NCBI GenBank assembly: GCA_023953615.1
Contig: JAMLJH010000001.1
Coordinates: 1,095,360 to 1,159,359, forward strand
Direction: 5' to 3'
Length of the DNA: 64,000 nucleotides
Source: Verrucomicrobiia bacterium
GTDB taxonomy: Bacteria; Verrucomicrobiota; Verrucomicrobiia; Limisphaerales; JADLHS01
Position numbers and translations under genes: made by a program
In this document: positions 24,709 to 32,624 of the stretch, piece by piece
How the letters are laid out: each line of letters begins with the position of its first letter
Numbering within the stretch: position 1 is the stretch's first letter
The notes under the pieces: generated by a model
What the model was told of the DNA's origin: nothing
The model's input: the letters and a program-made list of their open reading frames with translations, nothing else
Databases searched by the model: none

Positions 24709-26619
24709 ATGGCGATCAAGCAGTTGGACCCGGAACAAATTCGCACCTGGACCTTGGAACAGAAGGACCGGTGGTGGTTCGAGAACGTCTGGCGCGGCGA
24801 CATGCCGCAACTGACCCTCCGCTCGGCGCTCACCGGCATGTGCCTGGGCGGGGTGCTTTCCCTGACCAATCTGTACGTGGGCGCCAAGACCGGTTGGACG
24901 CTCGGCGTCGGCATCACTTCGGTCATTCTGGCGTTCGCGTTGTTCAAGGCCCTGTCGGCGCTCAAGATCGGTTCGGAATACACCATCCTCGAAAACAACT
25001 GCATGCAATCCATCGCCACGGCGGCGGGGTACATGACGGCGCCGATGATTTCGAGTCTCGGCGCCTACATGCTGGTGACGGATACCGTCATTCCCATGGC
25101 CACCACGATGATCTGGATCATCGCGATCGCCGTGCTGGGCGTGCTGTTTGCCTTCCCGCTCAAGCGCCGCTTCATCAACGATGAACAACATCCCTTTCCC
25201 GAGGGCCGGGCGGCGGGCATCGTCATGGATGCGTTACATTCGGGCAACGCGGCGGACGGAATATTCAAAGCGAAGGTGTTACTGTCAGCGGGCGGATTGG
25301 CGGCGCTGGCCAAGTTGCTGCAAAGCCAGGCGATTCTGGAAAAGCTCAAGCTGGGTTTTCTCCTGATCCCGGAATACCTCGACGGTTGGATTTATAAATT
25401 CACCTCGCTCAAAATCGGCGGGGTGGAACTGCGCGAACTGACCGTCCGGCCCGACACGGATTTCGTCATGATGGCGGCGGGTGGTTTGATGGGGATCCGG
25501 GTCGGTATTTCGTTGCTGATCGGCGCGCTCATCAATTACCTGTTGCTCGCCCCCTGGGGCATTGCTCTCGGAGACATCGTGGGGCAAACGGGCGCCGACG
25601 GCGTCACGCATTACGGTTTCCGCGCCATCACGTCGTGGGCGTTGTGGGGCGGCGTGGCGATGATGACGACGGCCTCGCTGATGGCGTTCTTTGCCAAACC
25701 GCAAATTCTGTTCAGCGCGTTTCGCGGCCTGTTCCGCAAAGGTCGCGCGACCGATCACGACGTGCTCCGCCACATTGAACTGCCCATGCGCGTGTTCGTC
25801 ATCGGCATTCCCATCGTCGGCACGATTGTGGTTTTGCTGGCGCATTACTTTTTCGACGTGAACGTCTGGCTGGGCATCATCGCTGTGCCGCTCGTGTTCG
25901 TCTTCACGCTCATTGGCGTGAATTCCACGGCGTTGACTTCCATCACGCCAACGGGCGCGATGGGCAAGCTGACCCAATTGACCTTTGGCGCGCTGGACCC
26001 GAAGAACATCAAAACCAACCTGATGACCGCGGGCATCACGGCCGAGGTGGCCGGCAACGCCGCGAACCTGCTCATGGACATCAAACCCGGTTACATGCTG
26101 GGCGCGAAACCCCGCCAACAGGCCATCGGCCACGTGCTCGGGATTTTCGCCGGTGCGCTGATTTCCGTGCCCGTATTCTATTGGGTGTTTCTCAAGGGCG
26201 GTCCGTCCGAGATGATTCAAGAACAATATCCCATGCCCGCCGTGAGCATCTGGAAGGCGGTCGCCGAGGTGCTGACCGAGGGTCTTTCCAATCTGGCCAT
26301 GTCCGCGCGCTGGGCGGCGCTCGTAGGCGGTTTGCTGGGGCTGGCGCTCGAAGGTCTCCGGCTCGCCACGAAAGGGCGCTTCTGGCTGTCGGGCGTCGGG
26401 GTGGGACTGGCGGCGGTGATCCCGTTCAACACCTGCCTCGCCATGTTCCTGGGCAGCCTGTTTTTCTGGCTGGCGGAACGCGCCTTCAGAAAACCGGAAT
26501 CAAAGGCCAACCGCATCATCGTGCAAAACCAGGAACCGATTTGCGGCGGCGTGATTGCGGGCGGCGCCCTGACCGGCATCGCCGTGATCCTCATCGAGAA
26601 TTTTGTGTTGTCATCCTGA
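24709..26619 (+). CDS. OPT-family oligopeptide/metal-chelate transporter
   Basis: A 636-residue inner-membrane protein with about 15 hydrophobic segments. The OPT superfamily shows in TNLYVGAKTGWTLGVGITSVIL, ENNCMQSIATAAGYM, the EQHPFPEGRAAG loop, and GNAANLLMDIKPGYMLGAKPRQQ. Prokaryotic members carry peptides or metal-siderophore-type substrates by proton symport; the actual substrate is not readable. The ATG at 24709 follows AACCGAGAAACGCAA without a strong Shine-Dalgarno. It ends at a hairpin (26615-26642) and marks the last core gene before the accessory island. Confidence 0.88.
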   Translation: MAIKQLDPEQIRTWTLEQKDRWWFENVWRGDMPQLTLRSALTGMCLGGVLSLTNLYVGAKTGWTLGVGITSVILAFALFKALSALKIGSEYTILENNCMQSIATAAGYMTAPMISSLGAYMLVTDTVIPMATTMIWIIAIAVLGVLFAFPLKRRFINDEQHPFPEGRAAGIVMDALHSGNAADGIFKAKVLLSAGGLAALAKLLQSQAILEKLKLGFLLIPEYLDGWIYKFTSLKIGGVELRELTVRPDTDFVMMAAGGLMGIRVGISLLIGALINYLLLAPWGIALGDIVGQTGADGVTHYGFRAITSWALWGGVAMMTTASLMAFFAKPQILFSAFRGLFRKGRATDHDVLRHIELPMRVFVIGIPIVGTIVVLLAHYFFDVNVWLGIIAVPLVFVFTLIGVNSTALTSITPTGAMGKLTQLTFGALDPKNIKTNLMTAGITAEVAGNAANLLMDIKPGYMLGAKPRQQAIGHVLGIFAGALISVPVFYWVFLKGGPSEMIQEQYPMPAVSIWKAVAEVLTEGLSNLAMSARWAALVGGLLGLALEGLRLATKGRFWLSGVGVGLAAVIPFNTCLAMFLGSLFFWLAERAFRKPESKANRIIVQNQEPICGGVIAGGALTGIAVILIENFVLSS

Positions 26620-26642
26620 ACCGGCGGCGTGAGCCGCTCAGG
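26615..26642 (+). terminator. Hairpin after the OPT gene, possible terminator
   Basis: Nested stems CCTGA/TCAGG (26615-26619, 26638-26642) and GCGGC/GCCGC (26624-26628, 26633-26637) with a GTGA loop. It overlaps the stop codon and lacks a clear U-tract, so its role as a terminator is uncertain. Confidence 0.4.
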
Positions 26643-26652
26643 TGCGGAAAAA

Positions 26653-26760
26653 GTGGCATATTCGTATCTTGCCAATTCGCCCTTGGTGGCTACCGTGACC
26701 TGCAAACAGACCAACACCACGACGATGATGATGACCAACGGTTATGGGAGGACTGAATGA
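26653..26760 (+). pseudogene. Rhs/YD-repeat remnant, upstream piece
   Basis: The frame starting at 26653 translates to 35 residues before a stop and includes AYSYLANSPLVATVT and TTTMMMTNGYGRT. This is the wording of the pre-YD segment of verrucomicrobial Rhs proteins (YSYLANSPLV ... MTTT..YD). It has no start of its own. A second Rhs piece lies beyond the small gene at 26757-27194, in another frame. Confidence 0.6.
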
Positions 26761-27194
26761 AAAAAACATTTCTCATCTGGGCTCTTCTTTTAATGAGCGC
26801 TTTCTGGTCCGTCGATGCAGACCAATTAAAACCAAAGAAAGTTTCAACAGCTCTCGCCAAAGGAGAAATCATCTCATTTGCACTGATTCACCAATGGGAA
26901 AAAGCGGTGAATAAGGACATCATTTTGAATGAGAAGGATAGAAATGTGCTGTCCAAGATCTTAAAGTCCGGCCACGAGTTAGTGTTTCCACCAGATGTTT
27001 ATGTCGATTTTGTAGAGCATAAGTTGGTGCTTAACTATTGGGTTTATAAACCTGACTCGGGCGGGCTTGCCGAGCATTCGGTCGCAATTACGGAGGATTT
27101 TGAGCTTTTGTGGCATGATTTGCCTGCCGAATCCATGAGGGAACTAAAATTATTACTGGAGAACAAAGGAATCAAATTCCGACTCCACAGCTAA
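26757..27194 (+). CDS. Small secreted protein of unknown function within Rhs debris
   Basis: A 145-residue protein that I do not recognise. It has a convincing signal peptide (MKKTFLIWALLLMSAFWSVDA) and a good ribosome-binding site (GGGAGG six bases before the ATG). The mature part is mixed alpha/beta with one Cys-free domain. Its base composition is visibly more A/T-rich than that of neighbouring genes, which suggests recent acquisition. It is flanked on both sides by fragments of one Rhs-type coding sequence, so it appears to have landed in, or been left within, an Rhs locus. An immunity or effector-related role is possible but not shown. Confidence 0.6.
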   Translation: MKKTFLIWALLLMSAFWSVDADQLKPKKVSTALAKGEIISFALIHQWEKAVNKDIILNEKDRNVLSKILKSGHELVFPPDVYVDFVEHKLVLNYWVYKPDSGGLAEHSVAITEDFELLWHDLPAESMRELKLLLENKGIKFRLHS

Positions 27195-27317
27195 ATGAAC
27201 TCGCGAACCAACCAGCGCACGGCCATCACCAACGTGGACAGTTCCCGCCGGGTCTATCAATACGACAGCCTCGGGCAGATTGACGTTGTCTTTGCGAGCA
27301 GGCCCGCGATGGCGTGA
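27195..27317 (+). pseudogene. Rhs/YD-repeat remnant, downstream piece
   Basis: Forty residues from an ATG directly behind the preceding stop. They include TNQRTAITNVDSS and RVYQYDSLGQI, a textbook YD-repeat unit. The frame then ends at TGA (27315-27317). It is a fragment, not a working gene. Confidence 0.6.
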
Positions 27318-27367
27318 CGGCTGGCCTTGGTTTTTCGCAGCCGGCATGACAGCGCGGGACGGCGAGC

Positions 27368-27382
27368 GGGCGGGCGGGCGGG
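27368..27382 (+). repeat. G-quadruplex-type tract
   Basis: Four GGG runs separated by single Cs, meeting the canonical G3N1-7 rule on the plus strand. It lies 7 bases beyond the 3' end of the minus-strand lipoprotein gene. Confidence 0.6.
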
Positions 27383-27388
27383 TTTCGT

Positions 27389-28141
27389 TTACTGGCTTCG
27401 CAAACTGTCGAGAACGGTTGCGTCCTTGACGGTGAACATCAGTCGTCTTGAAGCGAGCGGCGCCGAAATCGCGGGGGCAGCAATCACTTTGTTGCGACAA
27501 ACAATTAACAGGCGCTTCCCGAAATTGTCTTCGGTTAAGCCCTTCAACTTCGCAGCATCCTGGTCGCTCACGACGAGGATGACGGTTTGCTCGCCGGGAC
27601 GTCCACTGCCGCTGCTTCCGGCGAACACTTTTGCTTCGAAGGCCATGGCGGGAGAGGTTTTCAAATCACTGGCGTCTGCGCTTCCCTCTGCATCAACAGT
27701 GGTCGCCACATTTGTCAGATTGTCAGTCGCAAGAAAAACCTGAAAGGACTGCTCTCTAAATGAACCCTGAGAGCCTCCGGCTTGGAGAGTCTTACCTGTC
27801 ATGCCGGTAACGGGAGCCCATCTCACCACGCGCCCGTCTTTGATATCAATGCCGAAGCCTGTGAGATATGGACTTTGTTGATGCTTGACTTCAAAAGGAA
27901 ACATGTAGGTAAGTAAAATCGCGCTTTCCGCTACGTTCACCGCCGACCCTGGCAGTCCAAATTTGTTTGTAACTTCCGCAAGGCTCATTCCTGGAGTAAT
28001 CAGGCTGGTCAATTCAGCTTCAGTGTAAACTTTGGAAGGCCGAGACGGATCAACCAGTATTTCAGACTCGGAAGACTTTCGATGGCAGCCCGAAGCACCT
28101 ATGACGGCGAAGAAAAATAAAAGTAGTAATTTTCTGTTCAT
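27389..28141 (-). CDS. Lipoprotein with a SecD-like C-terminal segment
   Basis: A 250-residue protein with a lipoprotein signal: MNRKLLLLFFFAVIGASGC, with the lipobox Cys at about 19. Residues about 35-70 (YTEAELTSLITPGMSLAEVTNKFGLPGS) resemble the BamE/SmpA-type motif often seen in verrucomicrobial lipoproteins. The C-terminal 80 residues contain GKRLLIVCRNKVIAAPAISAPL, close to the beta-strand repeat of the SecD periplasmic domain. The function is unknown. The ATG at 28141 was chosen for the signal peptide; the longer open frame upstream only reads through the thiC remnant out of frame. Confidence 0.72.
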   Translation of the reverse strand: MNRKLLLLFFFAVIGASGCHRKSSESEILVDPSRPSKVYTEAELTSLITPGMSLAEVTNKFGLPGSAVNVAESAILLTYMFPFEVKHQQSPYLTGFGIDIKDGRVVRWAPVTGMTGKTLQAGGSQGSFREQSFQVFLATDNLTNVATTVDAEGSADASDLKTSPAMAFEAKVFAGSSGSGRPGEQTVILVVSDQDAAKLKGLTEDNFGKRLLIVCRNKVIAAPAISAPLASRRLMFTVKDATVLDSLRSQ

Positions 28142-28158
28142 AATACGTCTTGCCGTGC

Positions 28159-28720
<562 letters not shown>

Positions 28721-28757
28721 AATTCAACTCACGTCAAAAATTCTTTATAAACCGAAG

Positions 28758-29054
28758 CTAACTGGCGCGGGCAGCTTCCAAAAGCAAAGAAGGCTCGGGC
28801 CAGTCCACGAACGTGTTCCCGACATAGAGTCCGCGCTCATATTCGGCGCAAAAGTTCATCATCGCCCACAGCGCCTCGTCTTCACTGGTTGCCAGAACAC
28901 GCTTCAAGAACACAACATCATCATCCGGCATGTCGGTTTTGCTCCAAGTGTTGTCGTAGGCTTGAGCGTAATCATCGAGTGCCCGGCATCCGAAGCTCTC
29001 CTCTCCGCAGAGGACATCGGTTAATTGGGTTGGCTCAATGTAAACGCGGTTCAT
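28758..29054 (-). CDS. Small acidic protein divergent from the R-M controller
   Basis: A 98-residue protein I do not recognise. It is strongly acidic: 19 Asp/Glu against 7 Lys/Arg by my count, including a PDDDV stretch. It has no signal peptide or membrane segment, and the fold is probably alpha/beta. It is divergent from the controller gene across a 64-base gap that contains the controller boxes, so it may be under the same control. Acidic small proteins near R-M genes sometimes mimic DNA or act as immunity factors, but nothing here shows that. Confidence 0.6.
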   Translation of the reverse strand: MNRVYIEPTQLTDVLCGEESFGCRALDDYAQAYDNTWSKTDMPDDDVVFLKRVLATSEDEALWAMMNFCAEYERGLYVGNTFVDWPEPSLLLEAARAS

Positions 29055-29067
29055 TGCAAATCGTTGC

Positions 29068-29120
29068 CCGTAGTTTAGCTGCGTGGTGAAGGCCGCGTCA
29101 ATCTGGTAGTTAAACTCCGT
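29068..29120 (+). promoter_or_regulatory. Putative controller-protein operator, two boxes
   Basis: CCGTAGTTTAGCTGC (29068-29082) and GGTAGTTAAACTCCG (29106-29120) are related boxes around the palindrome AGTTNAACT, 37 bases apart. The second overlaps the GTG start of the controller gene. The same box, CCGTAGTTAAACTGC, stands upstream of the methyltransferase (31886-31900, minus strand). Confidence 0.55.
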
Positions 29121-29337
29121 GCTTCAAAAAAAACTCGGCCAACGCATCGCCGCACTCCGCAAAGCGCGAAAGCTCACACAAGAGCAGATGGCGGAGGCGC
29201 TTGGCTGTTCGGTTGAGTTCATCAGCCTTGTGGAGCGCGGTATCAATGCGCCCTCGGTGGCTGGCTTGGAGAAGTTTGCCAAGGTGCTCAAAGTCGAGGT
29301 CAAGGAACTGTTCACCTTCGAGGAGAAGAAGCGATGA
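29119..29337 (+). CDS. XRE-family controller (C) protein of the R-M system
   Basis: A 72-residue single-domain helix-turn-helix protein: LGQRIAALRKARKLTQEQMAEALG, then VEFISLVERGINAPSVAGLEKFAKVL. Its size and position match C proteins of type II R-M systems, which delay restriction until methylation is complete. The start is a GTG; its stop overlaps the ATG of the endonuclease gene (ATGA), giving translational coupling. Related operator boxes lie at its start and upstream of the methyltransferase, so it may control both transcription units. Confidence 0.85.
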   Translation: MLQKKLGQRIAALRKARKLTQEQMAEALGCSVEFISLVERGINAPSVAGLEKFAKVLKVEVKELFTFEEKKR

Positions 29338-30239
29338 GCAGCGAGTATTTTCAGCGATTGAAGGCGACGTTGGATGGTGTCGTCGCGACCTTGACCGCAA
29401 GAGGTATCGAGAAACGCCATCTGACGTTTGGCGGAGAAGGCCCAAAGCCGACTCAGAAGCCACGCGTGCCGACGGATGCGCGTTCGGAGTTCTTGGCGAA
29501 TCGAGCGATGGGCGATTGGGCTGAACGCATGTTGACCGGTGCTATTCTGACCGCGCTTTCAGAGTTCAAAGTCACGCAGTATGGGAACACCGACCGCATT
29601 GCAGCGGGGCATCCAGATTTCAAGGCACGTTATCTCGCCGGTTTGGAGGAGACACGAATTTTTGGGAAGCGACCCGACCTGCTTCTGTTTCAGTCAAATG
29701 TTGCTGTGGATACGGACTTGTCGGAACGAACGCACGCGGAAACCGAACCGATGGTAAAGCGCGCAGTTGCGACGATTGAAGTGCGGTCGAGCAAGTTCGA
29801 AGCGTTGAGATACATGGCGGTTCGACAAAAGCAGCGGGACGGCGGAAACAAGAGTGGACGCGAAACCCCGAGTTTCACGGTGAAGGTTGAAGACCTCGTG
29901 ATTGTCTATCGCTGGCTGGAGAGGCATCGCGTTCCGCAGACATATTGCCAAGTGTTCTTTGACTCCGTGTTTGCCATCAACTTCCTCGACATCTTCGCGG
30001 CCCTCGCCAGTGGCGAGGGCTACTCAATCGAAACTCCGGCCAAGAGTCAGGAAAAGGCAACCATCATGATTCCGATTACGCGCGGCTTGCAGGTTGGAAA
30101 GGCAACGAGTCTGCCGACGTTTGCCGCAGAACACCGCGTCACGGAACTGGGGCGGCACGATGCGTATGTCGTCCCGCAGGGCGGCGGGTTTGAACTTGAT
30201 GCTGCTGTGATGAAGAAGGTTCTTCTGGCTGACGGCTGA
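29334..30239 (+). CDS. Type II restriction endonuclease, AccI-like
   Basis: A 301-residue PD-(D/E)XK-type nuclease. Candidate catalytic residues are in RPDLLLF (D115) and IEVRSSK (E149-K154), a combination I associate with the AccI family, whose founder cuts GTMKAC. The start overlaps the controller stop by four bases. The 3' end runs into the tail of the convergent methyltransferase gene over 101 bases. The controller, endonuclease and methyltransferase together form a complete system. Recognition sequence cannot be read from the protein; the AccI assignment is moderate. Confidence 0.8.
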   Translation: MSSEYFQRLKATLDGVVATLTARGIEKRHLTFGGEGPKPTQKPRVPTDARSEFLANRAMGDWAERMLTGAILTALSEFKVTQYGNTDRIAAGHPDFKARYLAGLEETRIFGKRPDLLLFQSNVAVDTDLSERTHAETEPMVKRAVATIEVRSSKFEALRYMAVRQKQRDGGNKSGRETPSFTVKVEDLVIVYRWLERHRVPQTYCQVFFDSVFAINFLDIFAALASGEGYSIETPAKSQEKATIMIPITRGLQVGKATSLPTFAAEHRVTELGRHDAYVVPQGGGFELDAAVMKKVLLADG

Positions 30240-31869
30240 CTCCCGCCGCAAAGTCGAAATAGCGCTTCACCAATTCGTCAATCTGCGCCGTCCGTTCGTT
30301 CAGTGGTAGCGCCTCCAATCTGGCTAGTTTGTAGGCCAGTTCGTTTGCTTCTGCCCGATTCAGTTTTGGCATCGCCGGGCAAGGCATGTCTTCAACATCT
30401 TTGGGTTCGAGCTTGTTCAGCCCGTCACCGTAAAATCGGTTCACCTTCGAGAATGATTGCCGCCCCAGACTGCTGTTGAGGAAAAGCGTCAGCAGCGGCG
30501 CAAGCGGCTCGTATCCCGTTTTCGCGTAAAGGCCGTGGAAGCAGGTCAGGTTCTTCGCGCCGGAAGTGTTCAGGATGAACTTCACCGATTCGCGCGAAAA
30601 CACGGCCACCCAGATGTCTGCCACGGCTCGGTTCTCGGGCAGATACCAAACAGGCCTATGACTCGGCAGATGCCGCTTCGGAATTCCCTGCTGCTCGCCA
30701 AGTTCAAGATAGCGCGTGAGGCTCTGTCCATTCCGCGAGGGATTGAGAAGAAAACATCGCCGTTCGCGAGTAACTAGCGCCTCAAACTTGTTGCGCGTGA
30801 ACACCAATCCATCCGCATCCACGGCTTTCGTGATGCACGGCTCGACGTGTGCCTCCGTCAGGCGATGCTCCCGCATTTCAGCCTGGTTGAGGCAGAAATA
30901 ATCGTTTGCTCCGGTCGCAATGCCCCGTCGGCAATAGAAGTAATCTCCAACACGCTTCGGAAACAGAGTCGAATCAGCCTGCCCTGATCCGTTGAGAAGC
31001 AGGTTCAGCCACTTCTTGCGTGGATTGAGTCTCGACAAGTCAAGGCAATCGCCACCGTCTCCTGACAGAGCACCAGAGCATATCTTGCTGACGAAACCCT
31101 CCGCCGCTTGCAGTGAATCAACTCGCTTAACCCAAGCTGGTGCTTTTGCTGATCGAGCTTTCTCCAGAAACACAATCGCGCTCGTTGTCAGCGCATCCGC
31201 AAAAAGACTTAGGGAGGGTGCAAAGACCACAAGCGCCACCGGACGAATAGCCCGCACCAGTCGCTCTTTGATTTCTTCGCCAAAGTTTGCGTTCAGAAAT
31301 TCAGCCGGAAGAATGACAGCGGCGCGGCCATGCGGCGCGAGGTCTTCCCAAATCTTCAGCAAGAAAAGCGCGTAGAGATTCGTGAGCCGGTCGAGCGGAG
31401 TGCCGAGGCGCTCCTCGAAATAGCGCCAGTCTTTCTCCGAATAATCAAGCCGATGTGCCTTTACGTAGGGCGGATTGGCGATGATGCCGTTGAACAGCCC
31501 AGCCTCGGACTTGAGATAATCCGCCAGAATCAGCTTTGTGCCACGCGGCGCGGCAGCTTTCGCTCGTTGCAGGGTTTCGATGTCGCACTCAACACCAACC
31601 AAGGTTGCTTCCGAATTCAGTCGGCGACACGCTGAGAGCAATCCTCCCAAGCCCACCGCCGGATCAAGCACAGTGCGTGGCTTGGCCGACATCACCCACT
31701 TCGCCATCAATCTTGCGATTGGCTCAGGCGTGCCGACCTGGCCAAGCTGCTTTGTATCCCGCTGCCACGACTCGATTGATGCCGCCAAATCCGCTTCGCC
31801 TGTGGCAACCTCCACAGCGTTCGGCTCGTAGTAGAGCGACATGAAGGTTTGGTTGTCGCGAAGCTTCAT
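30139..31869 (-). CDS. N6-adenine DNA methyltransferase (Eco57I-like class)
   Basis: SAM-dependent modification enzyme of 576 residues, partner of the AccI-like endonuclease. Motif I is LDPAVGLGGLL (68-78) and the catalytic motif IV is NPPY (132-135), typical of gamma-class N6-adenine methyltransferases. A C-terminal target-recognition region spans about 280-530. The last 34 or so residues are encoded antisense to the endonuclease 3' end and are Gln/Ser/Arg rich, unlike a conserved domain. An internal ATG at 31842 (MSLYYEPN) is an alternative start. A controller-type box lies 17-31 bases upstream. Confidence 0.9.
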   Translation of the reverse strand: MKLRDNQTFMSLYYEPNAVEVATGEADLAASIESWQRDTKQLGQVGTPEPIARLMAKWVMSAKPRTVLDPAVGLGGLLSACRRLNSEATLVGVECDIETLQRAKAAAPRGTKLILADYLKSEAGLFNGIIANPPYVKAHRLDYSEKDWRYFEERLGTPLDRLTNLYALFLLKIWEDLAPHGRAAVILPAEFLNANFGEEIKERLVRAIRPVALVVFAPSLSLFADALTTSAIVFLEKARSAKAPAWVKRVDSLQAAEGFVSKICSGALSGDGGDCLDLSRLNPRKKWLNLLLNGSGQADSTLFPKRVGDYFYCRRGIATGANDYFCLNQAEMREHRLTEAHVEPCITKAVDADGLVFTRNKFEALVTRERRCFLLNPSRNGQSLTRYLELGEQQGIPKRHLPSHRPVWYLPENRAVADIWVAVFSRESVKFILNTSGAKNLTCFHGLYAKTGYEPLAPLLTLFLNSSLGRQSFSKVNRFYGDGLNKLEPKDVEDMPCPAMPKLNRAEANELAYKLARLEALPLNERTAQIDELVKRYFDFAAGVSRQPEEPSSSQQHQVQTRRPAGRHTHRAAPVP

Positions 31870-31885
31870 TGCCGAAACTATGCCA

Positions 31886-31900
31886 GCAGTTTAACTACGG
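31886..31900 (-). promoter_or_regulatory. Controller box upstream of the methyltransferase
   Basis: Reads CCGTAGTTAAACTGC on the minus strand. It shares the 10-base GTAGTTAAAC-type core with the box at the controller start (29106-29120) and 12 of 15 positions with the box at 29068. Confidence 0.5.
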
Positions 31901-32027
31901 GTCAACTCCGGCGTGAACTGGCCGCGCCAGTCCCGCAACGCGGGATTGCTCCGCGTCTGGTTGACGACATCCAGCTTTTGGCGGTCAACGGTTTTCATAT
32001 TGGTCACAACTCGCCCAGCCTGTTCGC
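31891..32027 (-). pseudogene. Truncated start of a second DNA methyltransferase
   Basis: The minus frame reads LSEQAGRVVTNMKTVD, then LDVVNQTRSNPALRDWRGQFTPEL and a stop. The N-terminus of some N4/N6 DNA methyltransferases has this wording (NQTRSN..WRGQF(T/S)PQ). The body of the enzyme is missing, and the stop and the controller box overlap its end. It appears to be a remnant of an earlier modification gene. Confidence 0.5.
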
Positions 32028-32624
32028 TCAGAATAGTGCCTTCCCAGTCGTTTTGACGTATGTAATCAATCCCGCCGCCATTAGCGCAGTCGTGGCCGAA
32101 ACTACAAACCCGATGAACATGCCGAGAGTCAAAACTCGGGCAAGAAAGCGCGATGGCGTTGACCAAATTGCTTGTGGGCCGGAAGCGCCATCGAGAAGGT
32201 CGTCAATCTCCGTCACATTGTTTTTCTTCATCGAAGCCTTGGCTGTGGACTTCATCCAAAGTCCGCCGAGGATTGGCTTTCTGCCTTTCCCATTCGGATT
32301 CACCTTCGAGTGATACAACGCATAACGAAGTGCCGAATACGCTATTCCGACTACCACGCACGAGCCAAGCAACCACCACGCAGTCCTTTTCAGCCAGTCG
32401 AGGTTCGCCGGCGTCGCTTCGAGCGCCAGAAGAACCATTACAACCGAACAAGCGAGAAAGATAATTCGTTTCGCCATGCCCGGAAGGTCTGCATCCGCTG
32501 GACGCCACTTTTCCAACGGGCCTGCCCACAACAAAATGATTGCCCCGCCTGCGGCCATAATCGTCGAAACAATCGCGACGAGTGGCGCAAACACTCCGTA
32601 TTCGGAAGCGGCGGCAAGTATCAT
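32028..32624 (-). CDS. Four-helix membrane protein of unknown function
   Basis: A 198-residue protein with about four hydrophobic segments (near 10-33, 47-66, 80-100 and 168-190) and a charged cytosolic loop of about 60 residues (KGRKPILGGLW ... NVTEIDDLLDG) between the third and fourth. No family recognised. Its ATG overlaps the stop of the upstream gene in an ATGA, so the two are translationally coupled and almost certainly work together. The open frame extends upstream to 32870 but only as an antisense-like shadow of the partner gene. Placed next to an R-M system, it could be the membrane component of a defence or contact system; this is only contextual inference. Confidence 0.65.
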   Translation of the reverse strand: MILAAASEYGVFAPLVAIVSTIMAAGGAIILLWAGPLEKWRPADADLPGMAKRIIFLACSVVMVLLALEATPANLDWLKRTAWWLLGSCVVVGIAYSALRYALYHSKVNPNGKGRKPILGGLWMKSTAKASMKKNNVTEIDDLLDGASGPQAIWSTPSRFLARVLTLGMFIGFVVSATTALMAAGLITYVKTTGKALF

